From Ascarosepion bandense (taxonomy: Eukaryota; Mollusca; Cephalopoda; Sepiida; Sepiidae), in assembly GCA_037127315.1 (NCBI GenBank), contig JBBBDQ010001186.1:3297501-3361500 (forward strand): a DNA stretch of 64,000 nt, in the 5' to 3' direction. Of the stretch, positions 1 to 9,764 are shown one piece after another (position 1 is the stretch's first letter; every line of letters starts with the position of its first letter). The position numbers were made by a program, and so were the translations under genes. Below the pieces are notes generated by a model that saw only the letters and a program-made list of their open reading frames with translations, was not told the DNA's origin and ran no database searches.

Positions 1-396
1 AAGAAACGATATTCAGAAGTTTCAAGGTTGCAGTTTGTGTGTCTGTTTATCTGCCTGTATGTTTTTTCAGCCCATTTTGCTTCGGGTTTGGCTCTAAGTA
101 GGTATATTTGTAGTTCTTAGTTTCAGCCATGATACCATTTACTCAGAGGACTTATTTAGCCTTCCAAATTCAGTTTACGACGAAAAATACTTATTTGATA
201 TCGATACCAGGAAATCAAAATTTGACTTACATCCATTCATTTTTCTTTCAGTCTACGATTTCGCTTTAACTGGAAACAACGATTGCTTTTTAGTCTTTCG
301 TACCAACGTCCAAAGAGTCTGAGGTACAGGACCATGGATTAGTTTTAAAGCTTTCCTTACACCCGAGCATCGCCGGGCTATACTGCCAGTATATAT
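1..396. repeat. Dispersed Helitron-like non-autonomous repeat (end fragment)
   Basis: Positions 87-160 are repeated nearly word for word at 40645-40720, and the first 40 bases recur at 12960-13000, so this is one dispersed family with three copies in the window. The right end, at 350-385, holds a short GC hairpin (cgagcatcgccgggctatac) followed by the (TA) tract. GC hairpins of this type near the 3' end are known in Helitron/Helentron elements; the class assignment is inference. The left end lies outside the window. Confidence 0.45.
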
Positions 397-407
397 ATAT
401 ATATACT

Positions 408-1640
408 TTAGAACATGTACAAACTACAAGCTACTACAAAAGTTTACATAAAATGTACACTGTTATAGTAGTATTAGATCAGTTGGTTCACAACGTCCCA
501 GTATGTCAGGTCTAGCAAAGGTACATAAAGATGATGTGCCCCTTAAACTAATCCTTTCTATGGTTAGTTTTGTACAGCAGGAATTAGCTAAATATCTGGC
601 TGAAGTTCTTTTGCCAGTCTATGAATTATTTTCCTCTTATTGAATCTAGGAATCTTTTAGGTTTTCTGATTTTATAAGAAACTCCTGAAATTAACTCTGA
701 ATATAAACGTTTAGCATCTTTTGACATTGTTAGTTTGTAAACCAATATTCCTCTCCAAGACAACCTAGACATCTGCACTGAGGCTCTTTACTGGGTTCAT
801 CTGGGTCCTGTTTCGATTCTTGAAACTTTGCTTTTGGAATTTATGCAATAGCAACAGAGAGGGTTGAATTTAGTTTTGACAATATTATGCATGCCCAAGT
901 CGATGGCGTTTCGATGGGCAGTCCCGTGGAATCCGTTTTAGCCAAAATTTTTGCTGGCTTCTTTGAGAGTCAGTTGTTTAAAAAATGCCATTAACCCCAA
1001 ATATATTTCCGTTATGTCGATGACACATTTTCAATCTTCGACTCAATTAACGAATCTACGGCTTTTCACGCTCAACTTAATTCACTTCAACCATTATTAC
1101 CATTTACTATCGAAGAATAAAACAATTGTTGCCTTTCCTGGACGTCCTGGTTGAACATAGAGATGGTTTATTACATTTGTTTATCGCAAACCTACGTTTA
1201 CAGGCTTGTAGACTAATTGGAATTCCTTTGTTCCCAAGTCTCGCAAAATAAGTCACATTTATATTCTAGTTCACTGCACGATTATGATTTGTTCTCCTTG
1301 TACATAAAGTTAAAACTGAAGAACATTCAACGAATCTTAACAATGGATACCCGATGAATGTCAGTAAGCGCGTGATTGAACTCCAGATCAAGCGCATTAA
1401 AGAACCGGCGGTTTTTGGACCCGGTTTGTGCCCAGTTTATCTCAAGATGCCGTGATTAGGTAGAAAATGTCGAATGTTTGTTGACAGGGTATCCGCTTGC
1501 ATTTCTTCAGGGTTTATTACAGTCAAGTTACAGTTTGTTTTTAGTACAAGATCTGTTTCCTTCTTTCGTTAAAGATGGTCTGTCCCGCTTAAAAACCTAG
1601 TTCTGTATTATATAAATTTAAATATCAGCACAACACTAAA
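408..1640 (+). pseudogene. Degraded Penelope-like element reverse transcriptase (5' and 3' truncated)
   Basis: Reading across frames and stops shows the PLE RT order: a SGLAKVHKDD-like segment near 505, motif A-like FDIVSL near 717, the catalytic box YVDDTF at about 1011, a FLDVLVEHRDG-like segment near 1131 and a KPTFTG-like segment near 1190. Several stops and at least two frame changes break it, so it cannot make protein. The 3' part reaches a KDGLSRLKT-like stretch near 1573 just before where the GIY-YIG domain should begin, and is cut there by the mariner repeats at 1649. The left side contains terminal-repeat-like sequence (tactacaaaagtttac, 433 on) shared with the PLE-type palindromes near 4.9 and 25.4 kb. 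The second copy at 49.4 kb has the same motif order. Confidence 0.8.
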
Positions 1641-1648
1641 TACCAAAG

Positions 1649-1746
1649 TCATTCAATAAATAAGGTGAATTTTTTGGTATAAGAACTTCTACGAGTTTCA
1701 TTCAATAAATAAGGTGAATTATTCGGTATAATGACTTCTGCAAGGG
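1649..1746. repeat. Two extra tandem copies of a mariner terminal repeat
   Basis: The outer ~40 bases of the mariner end (tcattcaataaataaggtga) occur at 1649, 1698 and 1747, exactly 49 bp apart. The third is the real element end; the first two are tandem duplications of it with a few substitutions. Confidence 0.85.
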
Positions 1747-2590
1747 TCATTCAATAAATAAGGTGAATTTTTCGGTATAAGGACTTCGAATACAGACAGA
1801 AGCTTTTTTTTATATTTTTTTCTTTACTTCTTTTTCAAAGGGTTTTAATTTTTATTCCAGATTGAAAAAAACTTTAAGAGTTTTGAAGATTAACAAAGAT
1901 GGCCGACCAAGAAGCATTCTCCAGGATTGAACAGAGGTCAGTTATCAAGATTTTGGTTGCTAAAGGTTGCAAACCAGTTAAAATTCATAGGAGAATCTCA
2001 ACTGTGTATGGTGCCACATGTTTCAGCCGAAAAATGTCTAAAAGTGGGCTAAATTGTTTAAAGAAGGACGGAGCAGTGTTGAGGATGAAGACAGGCCTGG
2101 GAGACCTACAGAAGTGAGGTCTCCTGAGGTGATCGAATCAGTCAATAACAGAAGACTGACAGTGGATTACATTACTTTGAGCCCATCCTTTAAACAAACG
2201 CAGGGATCATCATTCACATGGAGTCGTCTTGCATCAAGACAACGGAAGGACTCATAAAGCAGCCCAAACGGTGCAGACCGTCAACGAGCTGGGCTGAGAA
2301 CTGCTCCCTCATCCCCTTTACAGCCCAGACCTTGCCCCTTCAGACTTACACCTGTTTGGTCCCTTGAAGGCGTTCACGAGAGGCACGAAATTTGAAAGTG
2401 ACGATAAAGTCAAAAGTGCTGTTAGCGATTGGCTGAGACATCAGTCCAAAGATTTTTACGCTGAGGGAATACGGAATCTTGTGCACAGATGACAAAAGTG
2501 TGTGACACTGCTGGGAGACTACGTTGAAAAAAAGCTTCTGTCTGTATTCGAAGTCCTTATACCGAAAACTTCGCCTTATTTATTGAATGA
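1747..2590 (+). mobile_element. Internally deleted mariner-type DNA transposon
   Basis: The ends are inverted repeats of about 63 bp: 1747-1809 is matched by the reverse complement of 2528-2590. Between them an ATG at 1899 opens the N-terminal helix-turn-helix part of an IS630/Tc1/mariner transposase (MADQEAF, HRRIS, then in another frame FKEGRSSVEDEDRPGRPTE at about 2056). The central catalytic part is missing. After about 2200 the reading resumes in the C-terminal region, with the segment that normally follows the second catalytic Asp (frames shifted; LFGPLKAFTRGTKFESDDK near 2355). It is therefore a non-autonomous, dead copy that could only be moved by a transposase supplied elsewhere. It sits in the 3' part of a PLE. 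Confidence 0.85.
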
Positions 2591-2841
2591 TCTTCGTACA
2601 TGGGTTGACTAATCAAAGATTGGAAATTCGAATCAGTCAACATGTTTCAGCTTGTGTAAAATCCCGCAATTCTTTTTAAAATATATTATTTTTAATCTTG
2701 TTCAAACTTTTTCCTACACTTCAAGTTTATATCCATGATTCTGAGTTGTGTCAGTTAACCTTGCTAACAATATCCTCTGAAGAAGTGTTAGCCAAAAAGG
2801 ACCCTAAGGTTAAGTGTAAAACTGTCTTCCTACCTATTCAA

Positions 2842-2845
<4 letters not shown>

Positions 2846-2873
<28 letters not shown>
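2846..2873. repeat. (TA)n microsatellite
   Basis: Pure TA run. The sequence from 2600 to 3238 around it is unique-looking, without a recognisable gene. Confidence 0.95.
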
Positions 2874-2879
<6 letters not shown>

Positions 2880-3235
2880 TATGTCGTGAGTAAGAATAAA
2901 TAACTCAATAACAGGAATAGGTTAATTGTTGTATTCCGTGAAAATAGTATTTACAAAGGTTATTAGTATCCAATACAAGAATAAAGATTAATCGTCTCAA
3001 CCGTCGTAAGACGTAGTATGAGCAATGGGTACTTCCGGGTCGTCACCGGAAGTCTACGACTGACTTGTCGATACGACTGCTCGGCACACTCTCCCTACGT
3101 ACATACCACCATTACTTTACATAGTAATGGAATAGTCCATTATAGCCGAATAGGCGCGGGCGTCCCAACAATTTATATTGGGAGGAAGAGAGAGTTTGTG
3201 TTGATATCGGCATATTGATTGTCATGTCAATTTCA

Positions 3236-3238
<3 letters not shown>

Positions 3239-3286
<48 letters not shown>
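3239..3286. repeat. (TA)n microsatellite bordering SINE-2
   Basis: Pure TA run that ends directly at the first base of the SINE-2 fragment. Confidence 0.95.
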
Positions 3287-3288
<2 letters not shown>

Positions 3289-3411
3289 TGGGTAAAAAAG
3301 CAATCGGAGTCTAACCTTACTGATGAGCTGTGAGACGGCGAAACAGATCTGTCTGCGGATGACAATTGAAACCCGACCGAAATGGCGTCAGTCGTCGACT
3401 CTACCCCTGGG

Positions 3412-3412
<1 letters not shown>
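3287..3412 (+). mobile_element. SINE-2 inverted fusion: ribozyme half joined to a reversed tRNA-like head
   Basis: Positions 3287-3363 are the middle and ribozyme half of SINE-2 in plus orientation, ending at the usual point, ctgcggatgac. Instead of the usual (TA)n, the next bases, 3364-3412, are the tRNA-like head of the same family in minus orientation, and that head runs into a second (TA)n. Other copies are at 26893, 52838, 58136 (minus) and 59219 (minus). Confidence 0.75.
3315..3358 (+). ncRNA. Hammerhead ribozyme motif, SINE-2 copy 1
   Basis: Core CTGATGA at 3320-3326, stem II GCTGT/ACGGC with one G-U pair and a 3-nt loop, GAAA at 3340-3343, stem III strand CAGATCTG and the cleavage triplet GTC. 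Stem I (CCTTA with TGCGG) has one mismatch. All invariant core bases are present, so activity is plausible but untested. Confidence 0.7.

Positions 3413-3453
<41 letters not shown>
3413..3453. repeat. (TA)n microsatellite
   Basis: Pure TA run on the right of the inverted SINE-2 fusion. Confidence 0.95.
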
Positions 3454-3456
<3 letters not shown>

Positions 3457-3599
3457 TAATATAAACTAATGAATATATATTCACTTTGGTAATTTTCACT
3501 TATTAATAAACTGCTCAATACAGGTGTAGAGCTTTTAAAGAGATTAGTGTTATAACAATAACATATGGGGCAACACAAAAACATATGTATATATATATA

Positions 3600-3968
3600 T
3601 ACTACAGGCCCTAATTATTAGGCCACCCCAGTTATTAAAAGAAATGATGTATTTCATAATATTTTTAAGTGGATAATTCAAAATGATAATAGAATGGTTC
3701 TTTTGTTATTATTACTTTGCAAAATTTTACAAGGCAAGGAAGCAAAGATGAACTCGTCCGAATCACCCTAAATTTTCTTCATTCTTTCAATATAGGTAAT
3801 TATTAAATATTTATAAATTCATTTGATGCACAAGTTATTGTGCAGCATTAACGAAAGAACAATTCTATTTTCATTTACAATTATTCACTTAGCAATAAAT
3901 ACTAGAAAAAAGTATAAAATATATCATTTTTAAGACACTGGTGTGGCCTAATAATTATGGCCGGTAGT
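3600..3968. mobile_element. MITE with ~30-bp inverted ends (family copy 1)
   Basis: The left end, ctacaggccctaattattag, matches the reverse complement of the right end, ctaccggccataattattag, and both sit next to TA. There is no coding capacity. Its interior (for example caaggaagcaaagatgaact) reappears reverse-complemented in the copy at 37533-37892. The TA flanks suggest a Tc1/mariner-type mover. Confidence 0.8.
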
Positions 3969-4244
3969 GTATATGAATAAAAAATATAATGATTTAATTA
4001 CTTAGTATTCGGTCACAATTAAATTAGACTAGTACACAGTTTTATTAAAAAGTGTTCAATTCAAGTATATTGTAGAACTTACATATATTTTTAATTTGTA
4101 AACGAGTTATATTACGTTACCCAGGTTTCTATCTTCCAGTGTCTTCAGGCGACTTACAATAACTGATTTCACTGTAATCTCCGTTACGTGAGCGTAAAAT
4201 CGCCTGAAGACACCAACTGGTAGATACAAATGAAATATAAATAT

Positions 4245-4461
4245 ATATATATATATCAAGAAATAGTAGGAGGATTTGAACAATTATTAAGTAAATTATC
4301 GAGTTTTATATTCGACCTCAACAGAATGCAGAAAGCACTGGACGGCCGTTTCGTCCTATATTTGGGACTCATCAGCAGTGCGCATCCACTACCAGGAATC
4401 GAACCCAGACAGTCTTGGTTATTAGGCTGATGTTATACCAACTGCACCACGGTCCCTGGTG
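4245..4461 (-). mobile_element. SINE-1: tRNA-headed SINE with hammerhead ribozyme
   Basis: Read on the minus strand from 4461, a tRNA-like head comes first, with an A-box-like GGTGCAGTTGGTATAAC and a B box GGTTCGATTCC (about 4395-4405). The hammerhead motif follows within about 15 bases. A conserved 3' part (GCATTCTGTTGAGGTCG, then AAATCCTCCTACTATTTCTT) ends at a short (TA) run at 4236-4257. Related copies at 41765-41960 and 42130-42246 share head, ribozyme and tail. tRNA-derived SINEs are well known in cephalopods; I cannot say whether this equals a named family. Confidence 0.82.
4335..4381 (-). ncRNA. Hammerhead ribozyme (type I), SINE-1 copy 1, all core bases intact
   Basis: On the minus strand: stem I GCACTG (4381-4376), core CTGATGA (4375-4369), stem II GTCC with an 8-nt loop and GGAC (4368-4353), GAAA (4352-4349), stem III CGGCCG (4348-4343), cleavage bases TC (4342-4341), and the closing stem I strand CAGTGC (4340-4335). 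Stem I has 6 perfect pairs, stem II 4. The stem III strand is a palindrome too short to fold alone, the layout of dimer-acting hammerheads such as the newt satellite ribozyme, which it closely resembles. Cleavage is predicted after C4341. Confidence 0.9.
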
Positions 4462-4867
4462 AATGAAAGCAGAATGTGATGTTTGTTTGTGCGTGCGAGT
4501 GTGTTTATTTCTTTTGGGGTGAAATCAAATCAAATCTGTACAAGCCAAGTACGCCGCCATGTTCCTGATCAGACAGAAAATTGGTGCTGTGTTTCTTTCC
4601 TTTTTTATGGAAGAGTGTGAACTGCTGATGAACTGGATGTCATTCGCGATTAGACAACAAATTGCCAAGAAGATTCGTATGGTGCGTATTTTGGAAGATG
4701 GAAAAAGTTGTACCGGATGAAAGGTACATAAGTTGATACACGATCAGTATCAGCTGGGTCACTGTGGAGAGGGAGCATGATAATGAAAGACCCGAAACCC
4801 CTAATAAACCTCGGCTAGAAACATCATTGATGATGTGTACTGAAGGATCCAATAGATGTTTTTACGA

Positions 4868-5042
4868 AATCACTACAAAAGTATCTATTTTGTTTCGACA
4901 CTACCTGTGTCTTATCAATCAGGGAGACATTGAGGGGTTTGGCTAGATCTGAACCTTTTAAAATTCTTCAACTAAAATTCAGCAGCCTCACTTGATAAGA
5001 CACAAAGAATTTCGATACAAAATAGATACTTTTGTAGTGATA
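4868..5042. repeat. PLE-type inverted repeat with decayed hammerhead halves
   Basis: Arms of about 50 bp at 4868-4917 and 4993-5042 are reverse complements separated by 75 bp. Both contain the PLE-terminal motif (actacaaaagtatctatttt and its complement) also seen in the 25.4-kb palindrome. Each keeps a hammerhead-like layout, but the core CTGATGA is changed to TTGATAA in both (C3 and G8 lost), so neither should cleave. Confidence 0.65.
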
Positions 5043-5062
5043 TTAAAACATATCTATATTCT

Positions 5063-5068
<6 letters not shown>

Positions 5069-5101
<33 letters not shown>
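5069..5101. repeat. (TA)n microsatellite
   Basis: Pure TA run. Confidence 0.95.
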
Positions 5102-5104
<3 letters not shown>

Positions 5105-5263
5105 ATGGGTTTTGTTTTCTTTCAAATTTTGTGTATTTATAATTTATTGGTGAAGAATACTTAATATTAGGCATAGAGAGTTCAAGAATATACAGTGTAC
5201 AAAGAAATCAACACCACAGTCTCTGCCATTAAGTGATCATTAACCTATATATATATATATATA

Positions 5264-5452
5264 TATGAAAAAGACAAAACAGGAAAATAGTATTTTGTCT
5301 TAGACTGGCTAAATTACAAGCCGAAAGAGTTCAGAACAGTAGAAATTATAGATTATATTCTTTAAACTCAAACAAAAGATTTATTAAATTATCCTTGTCG
5401 GTCGTATTCAATGACAGATAATTAAAAGAAAGTTTGCTGTCCAAATATACAT

Positions 5453-5497
<45 letters not shown>

Positions 5498-5543
5498 TTA
5501 GCCAGTCTAAGATAAAGTACTATTTTTCTGTTTTGTCTTTTTC
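5264..5543. repeat. Inverted repeat pair around a (TA)n tract
   Basis: Bases 5264-5313 (gaaaaagacaaaacaggaaa on) are matched in reverse complement by 5494-5543. The right arm follows directly on the (TA)n of 5454-5494. A related piece (cagacaggaggaaaactata) is at 24808. The class is unknown; the arrangement resembles the PLE-type palindromes. Confidence 0.6.
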
Positions 5544-6127
5544 ATTCATCCTGTTTTTATTAAGACAAGCGGAACCCGTGGAATTTCCACGGAAGGATAA
5601 TTATTATTTTCTGGAAAAATTTTACATTGTCATTCTACAAATGATAGTAACGTCTTCAAACATAAAGGTATTGGATAATAAAATTACGAAAGAGAATTTT
5701 TTTTATTACTGAAAAATCCTGGCTTCTGTGTCCATTGTAAACAGAAAAGACCAACTGAGTAATGGCCAAGGGTGTAGAGGCCAGATATTTCATTATTAGG
5801 TCGCGAGATACGACAACAAACCTACCTATTTTGACTATATTGTACAGTAAACACACATATACACACAATTACTGCCAGAATTACCAGATTAAGCTGCTAC
5901 TGCTAAGGTAATGTTATAGGCTCTCTCCTCCTACTCTCTCACTCTTTACTACCCTTCCGTTTGACAAAGGTGAGGGAAAGGCTGAGGAGATTATAAAAAG
6001 ATAGAGGGGAAAGAAAAGCTCATGTAAGTGTGTTATCTTTCTTCAGTGGCGTAACAGACGGACGAACTTAGTAATTAACTAAGGAAGGAACAAGCGGAAT
6101 TATTGTATAATTATTTCTGAGAAGGTT

Positions 6128-6130
<3 letters not shown>

Positions 6131-6208
<78 letters not shown>
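6131..6208. repeat. (CA)n then (TA)n compound microsatellite
   Basis: About 50 bases of (AC)n pass directly into about 28 bases of (AT)n. Confidence 0.97.
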
Positions 6209-6473
6209 GACTGCCCTGAAGATGACCTCGGAAAGGTTGAAAGTACTTGGATACCTTGAGAAATGAATGATAATAACATGTTGATTTACTATTTACCAAT
6301 AGCTAGGGTGAGAGAAAAGGAATGGATTCATACCTTTCACGAGGGTATTTGCCCATAAGCAAATGTAACAAACACGAAAGGAATTTGAACTCGGTTCTCC
6401 GATTTCTCAGTCCGACCTGCTATCCATTACATCAGCATGTCAACATCGTGATAATATTAGCGAAGTACTATGC

Positions 6474-6555
6474 GCGTTGTGTTGCAATGGATTTCGAGTC
6501 GGAATGACAAATCGGGAAACCGAGTTTGAGTTCCAGTTAAATTCCTTGCAATCAG
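6474..6555 (+). mobile_element. SINE-C head fragment
   Basis: tRNA-like head of SINE-C (gttgcaatggatttcgagtc, then cgagtttgagttcc as a degraded B box), truncated after about 80 bases. Confidence 0.6.
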
Positions 6556-6737
6556 TTTGGGAGTCAACTGGTCTACAATGAATATAATGAATTCAAAATC
6601 TATGGGTTACATAAACTCGTCAAGACGCAATTAGCTAAGCATCGTGAGTTAGGCTACACCACTGAAGACATGGTCAATCAGGGAGAGGCTCCTCCAACAG
6701 GAGTGAGAAAGCCTTAAATGTTGATTTGGACATCCTT

Positions 6738-7031
6738 GAAATATCGGCTCGGAACAGGAAATCGGAGAGCCGAGTTCGAATTCCAATTGAATTCGTTGTA
6801 TTCATTTACGCACAACTAACCTTGGAAAAGGTATTAATCCGTCTCTTCCCTCCAGTTATCGGTTAAATAATAGGACAGATTGAGTTCAATAGCCTTGGTT
6901 GGCAAACAGTCTACCGGAGAAAGCAATGGCAAACTACTGCGGGATAATCTTCTGCCCAGTCAGTCATGAATCTTTCGAGACATGATCGCCTAAAGCGTCT
7001 ATCACGTATGGCACTTAACTGACTGACTGAA
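6738..7031 (+). mobile_element. SINE-C, nearly complete
   Basis: A tRNA-like head with B box gagttcgaattcc, a middle part (cttccctccagttatcggtt), the hallmark hairpin region near 6970-6985 (tctttcgagacatgat) and the end cttaactgactgactgaata. This is the monomer plan of the family, about 300 bp. Confidence 0.85.
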
Positions 7032-7032
7032 T

Positions 7033-7998
7033 ATACACTCCCGATCAAAAATTTAAGACCAATTAAAAATCTTTAAAAACAATTTTTTTTTTATGGATAG
7101 ATTTTTAACTCCTCCCACTTAAGGCTACGAATACTACACTCTAAAAGATTATGGAAACAAAAAGCTACATTCCAAACATTTTATTTAGAAATTTACATTT
7201 TTATAAAATGGGGTGATTTACACATGATCAAAATTATAAGATCAGAGACAAAAATTCTACGAAATTGTACAAAAAGTGTATGAAAATATTTAACAACCAA
7301 ATTTAATAATGAAGTCTAACTCCACTGCTTTTGATGACTTCAAAAATTCTGTCGGGCATGCTAGAAATAAGCCTTTCCATTAAGGTGAGGGGGATGTTGC
7401 TCCAGCTTCTGAAGATGGCTTCACAAAGTTCATTTTTTGTTGAATATTGTTTGCCATTTCGATAAACATCTCTTGTCATCCATCCCCAAAATTTTCAATT
7501 GGGTTCAAGTCCGGTGAGAATGCAGGATGTCCCAAGAGATGGACCCCTTTTCTTGTAGAAAGGTCAAGGTCCGTCTTGCAGCATGGATTGCAGCATTATC
7601 CTGTTGGAATAACCATCCATCCCCACACAAACGATGGCCCTCCGTCATCAAAGATGCTTTTTGTAGCATGTTAACACAACCAGCTGCTCTCTGATGACCC
7701 TGCATCACCTGGAGCTCCATCGTCTCTCTGTAAGAAAAGGCACCCCATACCATTAGGGACCCTCCACCACTATGACGTGCAGAGAAAATCTCAGGAGGCA
7801 TGTTTTTGTTATACCAATATCGTTGGAAGCCATCAGGACCGTCGAGATTGAATTTTTTCTCATCAGAAAACAGGACTTTCTTCCACTTCTCAACGTCCCA
7901 TGTTTGGTATTCACGACCAAACTTTAAGCGGTTCAACTTGTGACGTAGAAGCAGCCGAGGAATTTGTTTACGCTTTTTATTTACCATGCCTATTTGTC
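7033..7998 (-). mobile_element. Truncated Tc1-type DNA transposon
   Basis: The 3' terminal part begins at 7033 (tacactcccgatcaaaaatt) and the transposase gene lies on the minus strand. The other end is lost where the poly-T of a LINE-A 3' end begins near 8000, so no second terminal repeat is present. It is immobile as it stands. Confidence 0.75.
7303..7987 (-). pseudogene. Tc1-type DDE transposase, C-terminal two thirds, frameshifted
   Basis: The open part (7505-7987, 160 codons) carries the central catalytic domain: the [19 protein letters not shown] segment with the first catalytic Asp near residue 42, [11 protein letters not shown], and the second catalytic block [10 protein letters not shown] near residue 129. 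A one-base frame change near 7510 then breaks it; the next frame continues with the [12 protein letters not shown] block holding the third acidic residue, then MPDRIFEVIKSSG, ending at the stop at 7303-7305. The N-terminal helix-turn-helix domain is missing because the element is cut at about 7990. The first ATG is therefore not the true start. A dead gene; family assignment is firm. Confidence 0.85.
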
Positions 7999-7999
7999 T

Positions 8000-8200
8000 T
8001 AAGTTTTTTTTTGTTTTTTTTTAATCATTTCACCCCAAGCAAGGCATTCCACTGCCACTATTGCGCATGGGGCTACATAGGGGAAGGTAAAGAGAAGGAG
8101 TGCTTAGACATAGGAAATGTGAGGAGGAAGGTGACAGATGAGTAAGGATACCGAGGATGAGGGTTGGGCAGATGGGAAGAGTGTTTGATAGAATGGGAGC
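8000..8200 (-). mobile_element. LINE-A 3'UTR fragment
   Basis: A poly-T run, then aatcatttcaccccaagcaa on the plus strand, is the reversed 3' end of LINE-A (3' end plus poly-A). Only the UTR is present. It truncates the Tc1 relic. Confidence 0.75.
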
Positions 8201-8204
8201 ATTC

Positions 8205-8395
8205 CCCTCTAGCTATGAGTCAAATAACAGGACAGATTGGATTCTATAGCCTTGGCTGGCAACCAGTCTACCTCTACCGCAGAAAGCAATGGCAATGTAC
8301 TGCGGGATAATCTTCTGCCCCCTCACTCATATCTCTTTCGAGACATGATCGCCTAAATCGTGTATCACGTATGGCACTTAACTGACTGAATGACT
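8205..8395 (+). mobile_element. SINE-C second-type body (headless)
   Basis: Starts at ctagctatgagtcaaataac, the exact point where the second unit begins in the SINE-C dimers at 45.4 and 55.2 kb, and runs to cttaactgactgaatgac. It has no tRNA-like head. Confidence 0.8.
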
Positions 8396-8843
8396 ATTTG
8401 AAAATGCTAGAAAACTATGCCACCTGTTGACCCAAGTCTTGTGAGGGGGAATTGCACAGAGAAATATTTCAGTGTGTAAGTCATCGTAGCTGTTGTTTTT
8501 TAGTGTATTAGTTCAGCATCGAGTTACCCGCTGAGTGAGACTAAACGAGACAAATGGCTGTATTTGGCTTCTTGTTTTTACGCATAAAAATAAAATTGCT
8601 GCGAGGTTTATGTATGTCAGTATGTCAGCTTTTAAAGAAACAACATGTGCGAAGACATCGTGACCGTCAGTCTAACCCTAACCCTGCTCCTGTTTAATTA
8701 CTGACTATGCACTCTCGCAGAAACTGGAACTGGTTTCCGCTCAACGCATTTGCGGTATAAACGACACGTTGGCTTTGGGAGTAAGCACTTCTGTCTGATC
8801 GGCCATCTGCAACAGGGATTAGCTGCACATTAGCCAGAATGGG

Positions 8844-9530
8844 TTTTTTTTTTTTTTTTTTTTTATAAGCGTTTCACCCCGAGCAAGGCATGTCACTGCC
8901 ACTACTGTGCAGGGGGCTACGTAGAGAGGAGAAAGGCTGGTTAAATATAGGACATAACAGAGGGTGGGTGATAGGCGGGTGAGGATACCGAGAATGAGGG
9001 TTGGGTAGATGAGGGTGTTGTGAGAATAGTTGGGAGTTAGTGTGATAGGAGGTGTCTATTGACCCTACATTTAAACACCTGGAGATTGTAACTGTCGGGA
9101 AAGCAGACTTGTGGAAGGGAGTTCCACAGGCGGGAAGCGCGAGAAAAGAAGCTGTTGGAGTAGAATTTACGGTTACATCTTATTTGTTTAACTGTAAAAG
9201 GGTGGGACCTAGTTGCTAATCTAGTATCTCGTGTAAATTCGTGCTTAGGCGGCACCAGTGATCTAAGCTCATCGGAGCAGAAGCCATGAAAGTACTTGTA
9301 GAAGAGGCACAGGGAAGCTACATCACGCCGGTGTGAGAGCGGCTGCAGCCGGTCTGCCAAGTTAGTATCAACCACGTTACAGATCCTCCTTTGTATTTTG
9401 TCAAGAAGCCCAAGGAGAGCAGCAGGGGCACCCGACCAGATATGGCAGCAATATTCAATACACGGGCGGATGGTAGATTTGTATATGTGCAGAATAGTTT
9501 CAGGTGGGAAAAATTTCCGGTTTATCGAAA
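8844..9530 (-). mobile_element. LINE-A copy with C-terminal ORF2 remnant
   Basis: Poly-T at 8844-8864, 3'UTR, then coding sequence on the minus strand up to about 9530, where similarity to the longer copy at 36.4-37.4 kb stops. 5'-truncated, as typical for target-primed reverse transcription. Confidence 0.8.
9037..9375 (-). pseudogene. LINE-A ORF2 C-terminal fragment
   Basis: 112 codons open, matching the C-terminal end of the LINE-A reverse transcriptase protein: LFYKYFHGFCSDELRSL, TRLATRSHPFTVKQIRC, FFSRASRLWNSLP, then the terminal FKCRVNRHLLSH. This part lies after the RT domain and has no known enzymatic motif. The same block recurs in at least ten places in the window. A fragment, not a gene. 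Confidence 0.8.
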
Positions 9531-9764
9531 ACTTGCTGTCAGCTGATAGTCATTTAAAAGTTCATTGTAGGAAGTGGATGCGTACTGCACTCAAGACTGG
9601 TGCATCATTTTGTCGAGTCAGATATTCTAATTTATCTAAAACTTAGATAACAGATGTTCACAAAAAAAAGATTTTCTTATTAACATTCGGACTAATATCC
9701 TCATCTTTACCTTTATTATCGCAAACAAATCGGCATTCTTCAGAGCATTCCAAACTGAACTTTG

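Noticed and set aside
2770..2800. tctgaagaagtgttagcc as a hammerhead core
   Set aside because: No GAAA and no pairing partner downstream.
4380..4461. A genuine tRNA gene on the minus strand
   Set aside because: Boxes A and B are present but the acceptor stem does not close and the sequence continues into SINE-1; the same holds for the SINE-2 and SINE-C heads.
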